Below, piece by piece: positions 58,601-64,000 of a DNA stretch of 64,000 nt. A model generated the notes under the pieces. It worked only from the letters and a program-made list of their open reading frames with translations, had not been told where the DNA came from and searched no databases. The DNA lies in NCBI GenBank assembly GCA_024236495.1, contig JACKKJ010000001.1, positions 124,001 to 188,000 on the forward strand. Reading direction: 5' to 3'. How positions within the stretch are numbered: the stretch's first letter is position 1; every line of letters begins with the position of its first letter. A program made the translations under genes and the position numbers. The stretch comes from Paracoccaceae bacterium (GTDB taxonomy: Bacteria > Pseudomonadota > Alphaproteobacteria > Rhodobacterales > Rhodobacteraceae).

Positions 58601-59667
58601 CAGTCGGCCAGAAGGCGCGCCGCGCCTTCCTCCAGGTGAAGGCCCACGGTCGCGCCGGGTTCGGGCGGGCTGACGCGGGCGGCATTCTGCATCCGCAGAC
58701 TGAAGGGGGTGCCGCCTTCCAGCCGCACCATGACCTGAAGGTCGGTGCCCAGGTAGACGACCCGATCGACGGTGGCGGTCAGGTCGGCCTCGGCAGACAG
58801 GCTGATCCGTTCGGGCCGGATCGACAGGTGATGGCGCCCCGGCGCCGTCGTGGCCGAGGGACAGGTGATGCGGTGGCCGCCGGGCAGGACCACCTCGGCG
58901 GTGCCACCCTCGACCCGGGCCACGTCGACCTCAAGAAGGTTCGTCTCGCCGATGAAATCCGCGACGAAGCGGTTCACCGGCGCCTCGTAGATGTCGCGCG
59001 CCGTTCCGACCTGCTGCACCCGCCCCTCGGACATGACCGCGATCCGGTCGGACATGGTCAGCGCCTCTTCCTGGTCGTGGGTCACGAAGATGAAGGTGAT
59101 GCCGGTGTCCTGCTGCAACTGCTTCAGTTCCACCCGCATCGCCTGGCGCAGCTTCAGGTCCAGCGCCGACAGCGGTTCGTCCAGAAGCAGGACCTTGGGT
59201 TCGGGCGCAAGCGCGCGGGCCAGCGCCACGCGCTGCTGCTGGCCGCCCGAAAGCTGGTCGGGCATGCGGTCGGCGAAGGCCGAAAGATGCACCATATCCA
59301 GCATCCGGCCCGCGCGGCCGCGCCGCGTGGCCGCGTCGACGCCCTTCATCTTCAGCCCGAAGGCCACGTTTTCGATCACGGTCATGTGGGGAAACAGCGC
59401 GTAGTGCTGAAAGACCGTGTTCACCGGGCGGCGGTTCGGCTCCAGCCGGGCGATGTTCTCGCCGAAAAGCCGCACCTCGCCCTCGGTCACGTCCTCAAAC
59501 CCCGCGATCATCCGCAGAAGGGTGGTCTTGCCGCAGCCCGAGGGGCCGAGAAGCGTGAAGAACTCGTTGTCCGAGATCGACAGGTCGACCCGGTGCAACG
59601 CCGTCACGCTGCCGTAGCGCTTGACGGCCTCGTGGATGTCGACGGCTGCTGTCATTGTTGCATCCAT
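58600..59667 (-). CDS. potA: Polyamine-type ABC transporter ATP-binding protein
   Basis: About 355 residues: Walker A LLGPSGCGKTTLLRMIAGFE, Q-loop NTVFQHYALFPHMTV, signature LSGGQQQRVALARAL, Walker B VLLLDEPLSALD, switch FVTHDQEEALTM, and a C-terminal TOBE domain. ATGs at 59667 and 59655 are both possible and neither has an ideal ribosome site. It is the first gene of the import and catabolic operon that ends with the TMADH-like gene. Confidence 0.9.
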   Translation of the reverse strand: MDATMTAAVDIHEAVKRYGSVTALHRVDLSISDNEFFTLLGPSGCGKTTLLRMIAGFEDVTEGEVRLFGENIARLEPNRRPVNTVFQHYALFPHMTVIENVAFGLKMKGVDAATRRGRAGRMLDMVHLSAFADRMPDQLSGGQQQRVALARALAPEPKVLLLDEPLSALDLKLRQAMRVELKQLQQDTGITFIFVTHDQEEALTMSDRIAVMSEGRVQQVGTARDIYEAPVNRFVADFIGETNLLEVDVARVEGGTAEVVLPGGHRITCPSATTAPGRHHLSIRPERISLSAEADLTATVDRVVYLGTDLQVMVRLEGGTPFSLRMQNAARVSPPEPGATVGLHLEEGAARLLAD

Positions 59668-59708
59668 ACCCCCGTTTGACCCATACAAGGCTAGATGCAA
59701 GCGTTCCG

Positions 59709-59724
59709 GGGGGTATATACCCCC
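59709..59724. promoter_or_regulatory. 16-bp palindrome in the potA/luxR divergence
   Basis: GGGGGTATATACCCCC is a perfect palindrome 11 bp before the LuxR-type gene ATG. A half copy, TACCCCC, lies at 59667-59673, overlapping the potA start. It is a candidate operator for the LuxR-type protein controlling both directions. Confidence 0.6.
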
Positions 59725-59735
59725 AGAGAGGTATC

Positions 59736-60524
59736 ATGGCGGGGCTGCCCAATATGGCCGAACAGCAACTGGCCGAAGCGATCCGCAAGCTGGGCAAGCC
59801 GGGGTTCGAAAGCGCGCTTCTGGCGTTCTTCCGCAGGATCGTCGCGCCCGACAACCTGATCGTCCTGGCCTATCGCGACGCCGGCCCCCCGCAGGTTCTG
59901 TTCCGCCAGACGGAACTGCCGCAGGTCTTTTCGCAGCTGGACGCGACCTATCTGGGCGGGGCCTATCTTCTGGACCCCTACCATGACCTGCATGTCAGCC
60001 GGGTCGCCGCCGGCGTCTACCGGCTGACCGACATCGCGCCGGACGCGTTCCAGCGCAGCCGCTATTTCATCGAATACTACCGGCAGACGACGCTGATCGA
60101 CGAACTGACCTTTGTCGCCTATCCGGTCGCGGGCGTGTCGCTGAACATCTGCCTGGGCCGCGATGCCGCGTCGGGCCGGGCCTTCAGCGCGGCCGAGGTC
60201 GCCACCTGCCAGCGCGTCGCCCCGCTTGTCGCGGCGCTGGCGGAACATCACTGGGCGGGGCTGACCGCAGATACCGGCCCCGCCGACGACGTGTCGGGCG
60301 ACCTGATCGGGGCGCTGGCGGCGCAGGACATCCACATCACCGCACGCCAGGCAGAGGTCGCGCTCCTGATCCTGCGGGGGCATTCCACGACCTCTATCAG
60401 CCTGCGGCTGGGGCTTTCGCCGCAGACGGTCAAGGTCTTCCGCCGCCAGCTTTACGCCCGCTGCGGCCTGTCATCGCAGGCGGAGCTGTTCGCGCTGATG
60501 CTGCCGTTGCTGCGCGCGTCGTGA
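59736..60524 (+). CDS. LuxR-type HTH regulator
   Basis: 262 residues with a C-terminal LuxR HTH (ITARQAEVALLILRGHSTTS, ISLRLGLSPQTVKVFRRQLY, ARCGLSSQAELFALML). The N-terminal 180 residues are a sensory domain I do not recognise; they lack the Trp/Asp pattern of acyl-homoserine-lactone binders. GAGAGG precedes the ATG at 59736. It is divergent from the amine importer operon and probably regulates it in response to its substrate. Confidence 0.82.
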   Translation: MAGLPNMAEQQLAEAIRKLGKPGFESALLAFFRRIVAPDNLIVLAYRDAGPPQVLFRQTELPQVFSQLDATYLGGAYLLDPYHDLHVSRVAAGVYRLTDIAPDAFQRSRYFIEYYRQTTLIDELTFVAYPVAGVSLNICLGRDAASGRAFSAAEVATCQRVAPLVAALAEHHWAGLTADTGPADDVSGDLIGALAAQDIHITARQAEVALLILRGHSTTSISLRLGLSPQTVKVFRRQLYARCGLSSQAELFALMLPLLRAS

Positions 60525-60595
60525 CGTCGCGGCGAACAAAAGCCTCACCCGCTTGTGAACTGGACATCGCGCGGCGTCCGGCTAGTCTTGGCGGC

Positions 60596-60979
60596 ATGAC
60601 CCGGCGCATCCTGACATTGATCCTGCTGCTTGCCTTCACCGTTTCGGTCGTGGGCGCGGCGGGCCATGCCGCCGCCATGACCGGCGCAAGTGGCTTGCAG
60701 CGAGTGGACCGTGTCGCCGCAATCCCCACTGCCGACCACTCTGGCACCGCCCATACCGCAGGCGGGCACCACGACTGCTGCCCGGGACATGGCGGCGCAA
60801 CGGACCATGACCTGTCATGCACGCTTGCCTGCGCGGGCGTCCTCGCCTGCCTGCCGGAAGACCGGGCGACGGCGCGGCGCGTGCCTTCGCCCCTTGATCA
60901 GCGGCCGGACGCGGCGCGGCTTTCGGCGGGTGGCATACCCTCCCTTGGCGAACGGCCGCCCGAGGATCGTCTTTCCTGA
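60596..60979 (+). CDS. Small exported Cys/His-rich protein, copper-linked by context
   Basis: 127 residues: signal or anchor helix (RRILTLILLLAFTVSVVGAA) followed by a Cys/His-rich stretch (HTAGGHHDCCPGHGGATDHD, LSCTLACAGVLACLPED). I do not recognise the family with confidence; similar small proteins precede copper-resistance genes (CopL/DUF2946-like). The start at 60596 lacks a good ribosome site. It is 67 nt upstream of the multicopper oxidase. A metal-binding role is inferred from composition and position. Confidence 0.65.
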   Translation: MTRRILTLILLLAFTVSVVGAAGHAAAMTGASGLQRVDRVAAIPTADHSGTAHTAGGHHDCCPGHGGATDHDLSCTLACAGVLACLPEDRATARRVPSPLDQRPDAARLSAGGIPSLGERPPEDRLS

Positions 60980-61046
60980 TCCGAGCGGGGCAGGACCTGC
61001 CCCATTTCCCTGATCGAACGGGACGACCCGTCCCGAGGAGACGACG

Positions 61047-62528
61047 ATGACCCCCTTTTCCCGACGCGGCTTTCTGGCCGCAGGCGCCTCGGCGCTGAGC
61101 CTTGCGCATCTTCCCCTTCCCGCACGGGCTGAAGACCCCTCCCCCCTTGCCCTCGGGGCGGCAAGCCGGGTCCTGGACATCGACGGCCGCGCGGCGACCG
61201 TCTACGGGCTGGCCGGCCCGTCCGGCCAGGGCCTGATCCTTGACCCCGGCCAGCGCTTCCGCGTCGATCTGACCAACACGCTCGACGTGGCGACGATCGT
61301 CCACTGGCACGGCCAGATTCCCCCGAATGTGCAGGACGGGGTGCCGGACATGCCGATGCCCGCGCTGGCCCCGGGCGAAACGCGCGCCTACGACTTCGCC
61401 CCGCGCCCCGGGACGCACTGGATGCATTCGCACATTCCGGTCCAGGAGATGCAGCTTCTGGCCGCGCCGCTGATCGTGCGCACCCCTGCGGAGGCGGCCG
61501 AGGACCGGCAGGAGGTCGTGATGTTCCTGCACGACTTTTCCTTCCGCCCGCCCGAGGAGGTTCTGGCGGAAATCACCGGAGGACACGCAGGCGGACACGG
61601 GAACGGGCACGGGAACGGGCACGGGGCTGAAAACGGCGGGATGACCGGTATGGATGGCATGGCGGGGATGGATCACGGCGCGATGGGCGGCATGGCGATG
61701 GGCGGCATGGCGATGGATCTCAACGACCACGACTGGGACGCCTATCTTGCCAACGACCGGACCCTGTCGGACCCCGAGGTGATCAGGGTGGAGCGCGGCG
61801 GGCGGCTCAGGCTGCGGGTCATCAACGCCGCCGCCGCGACCGTGTTCTGGATCGACACCGGCGCGGTCGAGGCGCGGCTGGCGGCGGTGGACGGGCATGC
61901 GGTCGACCCCATGCCGGGCCGCCGCTTCGGGCTTGCCATGGGGCAGCGGATGGACCTGCTGATCGACCTGCCGGCCACGGCGGGTACCTGGCCCGTCCTT
62001 GCCCTGCGCGAAGGCGCGCGCGAACGCACGGGCATCGTCCTAGCGACGGCGGGCGCGCAAGTCGCACGGCTTGCCCCGCTGGCCGATGCCGAGGCGCCCC
62101 CGTTTGACCTTGACCTGGCGCAGGAGGCGCGACTGGTCACCCGCGATCCCCTGCCGGCCCGCCCCGCGGACCGCCGGCGGATGCTGATGCTTGGCGGATC
62201 GATGGAGCCCTATGTCTGGACGATCGACGGCGCGACCTGGGGCAACCACGCGCCTGTCGAGGCACGGTCGGGCGAAAGGCTGGAGCTGACCTTTCACAAC
62301 ATGTCGATGATGGGCCATCCGATGCATCTGCACGGCCACGCCTTCCAGGTCGTCGCGATCAACGGAACGCCCGTCGCGGGGGCTCGGCGCGACACCGTCT
62401 ATGTGCCGCCGATGGCGATGGTGACGGTCGCCGTCGATGCGGGCGAAGCCGCGCGCTGGATGCTGCACTGCCACCACATGCCGCATCTCGCCACCGGCAT
62501 GATGACCGAATTCGCCGTTTCGGCCTGA
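61047..62528 (+). CDS. Multicopper oxidase (CopA/CueO type), Tat-exported
   Basis: 493 residues with a twin-arginine signal (SRRGFLAAGASALSLAHLPL). Copper ligands are visible: HWHG and HSH near the N-terminus, HPMHLHGH and HCHHMPHLATGMM at the C-terminus (types 1, 2 and 3). A Met/Gly/His-rich insert (HGNGHGNGHG... then GMDGMAGMDHGAMGGMAMGG) resembles the methionine-rich Cu(I) region of CueO and CopA. It would oxidise Cu(I) in the periplasm. GAGGAGACGACG precedes the ATG. DUF411 follows 38 nt downstream. Confidence 0.93.
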   Translation: MTPFSRRGFLAAGASALSLAHLPLPARAEDPSPLALGAASRVLDIDGRAATVYGLAGPSGQGLILDPGQRFRVDLTNTLDVATIVHWHGQIPPNVQDGVPDMPMPALAPGETRAYDFAPRPGTHWMHSHIPVQEMQLLAAPLIVRTPAEAAEDRQEVVMFLHDFSFRPPEEVLAEITGGHAGGHGNGHGNGHGAENGGMTGMDGMAGMDHGAMGGMAMGGMAMDLNDHDWDAYLANDRTLSDPEVIRVERGGRLRLRVINAAAATVFWIDTGAVEARLAAVDGHAVDPMPGRRFGLAMGQRMDLLIDLPATAGTWPVLALREGARERTGIVLATAGAQVARLAPLADAEAPPFDLDLAQEARLVTRDPLPARPADRRRMLMLGGSMEPYVWTIDGATWGNHAPVEARSGERLELTFHNMSMMGHPMHLHGHAFQVVAINGTPVAGARRDTVYVPPMAMVTVAVDAGEAARWMLHCHHMPHLATGMMTEFAVSA

Positions 62529-62566
62529 TCCCGGCCCACGACGCCCAAACCAGAAAGGAAGATCCG

Positions 62567-63076
62567 ATGAACCCGTCCGACCTGACCCGCCGCAAGGCGA
62601 TTTTCGCCCTGTCCGCCACTGCCCTGTCCGCCACTGCCCTGTCCGCCGCCCTTTGTCCGCTTGCCCTTCCCGCCCGGGCCGCACAGACGGAAGGGGCGAT
62701 TCACATCCTCAAGGATCCCGGCTGCGGCTGTTGCACCGCATGGGCCACGATCCTTGATCGCGCAGGATTTCAGGTGACGACCGAACCGGTCGCGGGGACG
62801 GCGCTGATGCGGATGAAGGCAGATCACGGCATTCCCGCCGCCCTTGCGTCCTGCCACACCGCGTTGATCGATGGCTACGCGATCGAGGGCCATGTGCCGG
62901 TGGCCGATATCCGAAGACTGCTCGCCGCGCGCCCCGACGCGATCGGCCTTGCAGTTCCCGGCATGCCCTACGGCTCCCCCGGGATGGGCCCGGAGGAGGA
63001 CCGCGAAGCCTTTGACGTCCACCTGATCCGGCGGGACGGCAGCACCGGGATCTTCGCCAGCTATCCTGCCGCCTGA
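62567..63076 (+). CDS. DUF411 exported metal-associated protein
   Basis: 169 residues: an N-terminal signal with an unusual duplicated hydrophobic stretch (ALSATALSATALSAAL), then the DUF411 core (HILKDPGCGCCTAWATIL with CxCC, KADHGIPAALASCHTALIDG, YAIEGHVPVADIRRLLA, GLAVPGMPYGSPGM). DUF411 proteins recur beside copper- and silver-resistance genes. AGAAAGGAAG precedes the ATG. It is the last gene of the copper set. Confidence 0.88.
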   Translation: MNPSDLTRRKAIFALSATALSATALSAALCPLALPARAAQTEGAIHILKDPGCGCCTAWATILDRAGFQVTTEPVAGTALMRMKADHGIPAALASCHTALIDGYAIEGHVPVADIRRLLAARPDAIGLAVPGMPYGSPGMGPEEDREAFDVHLIRRDGSTGIFASYPAA

Positions 63077-63127
63077 ATCCGCCGCCTGATCCGGGCATGG
63101 AGGGACGCGGCGCGGGGCCGTCTTCGC

Positions 63128-63156
63128 TTGACAGGCGGCGGCCCTGCGGAATACTT
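63128..63156 (+). promoter_or_regulatory. Promoter of the cbiM riboswitch transcript
   Basis: TTGACA (63128-63133), a 17-bp spacer and ATACTT (63151-63156), or TACTTG with 18 bp. Transcription would start shortly before the riboswitch fold. Confidence 0.6.
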
Positions 63157-63162
63157 GATCCG

Positions 63163-63357
63163 ATGGTTCCCGAAGCAAGGGATTAATAGGGAACACGGTG
63201 AGGATTACCCATCAGGGGCCGAATCCGTGGCTGCCCCCGCAACTGTGAGCGGTAAGAAGACGGTCGATATGCCACTGGCTGCCCCTGTTTCCACCGGGGG
63301 ACACATGCCGGGAAGGTGACCAGCCTTCGACGACCCGCGAGTCAGGAGACCTGCCAT
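63163..63357 (+). ncRNA. Cobalamin riboswitch
   Basis: The conserved blocks appear in order: a GGTTCCC/GGGAA stem around 63165-63192, then CACGGTG, GCCCCCGCAACTGTGAGCGGTAAG at 63233-63256 (the B12-box core), GCCACTG, GGGAAGGTG and the closing GACCCGCGAGTCAGGAGACC near 63332-63351. It would sense adenosylcobalamin and repress the cobalt transporter gene 80 nt downstream. Confidence 0.95.
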
Positions 63358-63438
63358 CCTTTTGTGCGCGTGAGCCGGTCCGGGCGGGGTGTCCGGGTTT
63401 GCAGTGTCACGCCACGTTGCAAGTGGAAGGAAAGACCA

Positions 63439-64000
63439 ATGCATATCATGGAAGGCTATCTTCCTGCCTCCCAGAGCCTGGCCTGGTACGCGGCCTCGGC
63501 CCCCTTTGTCGTCGCGGGCGCGGTGCGCATCCGCAAGATCGTCCGCGAAAGGCCCGAGGCGCGCATGACGCTGGCCGCCTCCGGCGCCTTTGCCTTTGTC
63601 CTTTCGGCGCTGAAGATCCCCTCGGTGACGGGATCGTGTTCGCACCCGACCGGCACCGGGCTCGGCGCGGTGATCTTCGGGCCGTCGGTCATGGCCGTCC
63701 TTGGCCTGATCGTCCTGCTGTTTCAGGCTCTGCTTCTGGCGCATGGCGGGTTGACGACGCTCGGCGCCAACACGTTCTCGATGGCCATCGTCGGGCCCTG
63801 GGTCGCCTGGGGCATCTGGCGGCTGGGCCGCGGGGCGGGCCTGTCGATGGCGCTGACGGTCTTCCTGGCTGCCGCGCTTGGCGATCTGGCGACCTATCTC
63901 TTCACGTCATTCCAGCTGGCGCTGGCCTATCCCGACCCGGTTTCCGGCGTTGCCGGCGCGATGATCAAGTTCGGCGGCATCTTCGCCTTTACCCAGATCC
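63439..64000 (+). CDS. cbiM: Cobalt ECF transporter S component CbiM, partial
   Basis: The frame is open to the end of the window (187 codons). The protein starts MHIMEGYLPASQSLAWYAAS: Met1-His2 at the N-terminus forms the metal site in CbiM/NikM. Further hallmarks are SALKIPSVTGSCSHPTGTGL (metal-site His) and several membrane helices. GGAAGGAAAG stands before the ATG. The cobalamin riboswitch upstream supports cobalt rather than nickel as the substrate. cbiN, cbiQ and cbiO would be expected beyond the edge. Confidence 0.93.
   Translation, partial: MHIMEGYLPASQSLAWYAASAPFVVAGAVRIRKIVRERPEARMTLAASGAFAFVLSALKIPSVTGSCSHPTGTGLGAVIFGPSVMAVLGLIVLLFQALLLAHGGLTTLGANTFSMAIVGPWVAWGIWRLGRGAGLSMALTVFLAAALGDLATYLFTSFQLALAYPDPVSGVAGAMIKFGGIFAFTQI

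Overview
This is a GC-rich chromosomal window from an alphaproteobacterium, almost certainly a member of the Rhodobacteraceae (Rhodobacter/Rhodovulum/Paracoccus type). The reasons are the mraZ end of the division cluster with a very long leader, a DUF1127 gene followed by tandem CCUCCUCCC-loop small RNAs (the CcsR or cuckoo RNAs described in Rhodobacter sphaeroides), a hisB-hisH-hisA-hisF-hisE cluster, and a protein repertoire typical of that family. No phage, integrase, insertion sequence, CRISPR array or rRNA operon was seen.

1-21.6 kb is mostly housekeeping: mraZ (partial) with its leader, mrp, the DUF1127/CcsR locus, a UvrD/PcrA helicase with an AT-rich in-frame insertion, an FMN alpha-hydroxy-acid dehydrogenase, pyruvate carboxylase, three identical tRNA-Gly(GCC) genes in perfect 185-bp tandem repeats, two paralogous small secreted proteins, a LapG-type protease, the histidine cluster (with a glutaminase coupled to hisH and two antiparallel genes inside), rlmB and a tRNA-Tyr.

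21.8-25.5 kb holds a flavin monooxygenase and an AcoR-like regulator whose AAA+ core is degenerate.

25.6-44.3 kb is a sugar/cyclitol catabolic island. One operon on the minus strand encodes a XylF-like binding protein, permease and ATPase, followed by a translationally coupled Gfo/Idh oxidoreductase, CRTAC1-type protein and dihaem peroxidase. A second minus-strand operon runs iolG, aldehyde dehydrogenase, HpaI-type aldolase, 2-hydroxyacid dehydrogenase, Gfo/Idh, a decayed Gfo/Idh gene and an IolI-like isomerase. Divergent from it are iolD, iolE and an SDR. An RpiR regulator closes the island. A 16-bp inverted repeat, TGCAW-N6-WTGCA, lies in three promoter regions (transporter, iolG/iolD divergence, rpiR) and is the probable RpiR operator. 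iolB, iolC and iolJ are not in the window.

44.5-60.5 kb is an amine/amino-acid catabolic island. One arm on the plus strand is GntR, a DapA-family lyase, an aldehyde dehydrogenase, a ProC-like reductase, an FAD amine oxidase, a class III transaminase, a BKACE (DUF849) enzyme and a GNAT protein. The other arm on the minus strand is a PotA-H-I-F polyamine-type importer, a nitrilase-family amidohydrolase and a trimethylamine-dehydrogenase-like iron-sulfur flavoprotein with an altered substrate pocket. A LuxR-type regulator diverges from the importer. 60.6-64 kb holds a copper-handling trio (small Cys/His-rich protein, multicopper oxidase, DUF411) and a cobalamin riboswitch in front of cbiM, which runs off the window.
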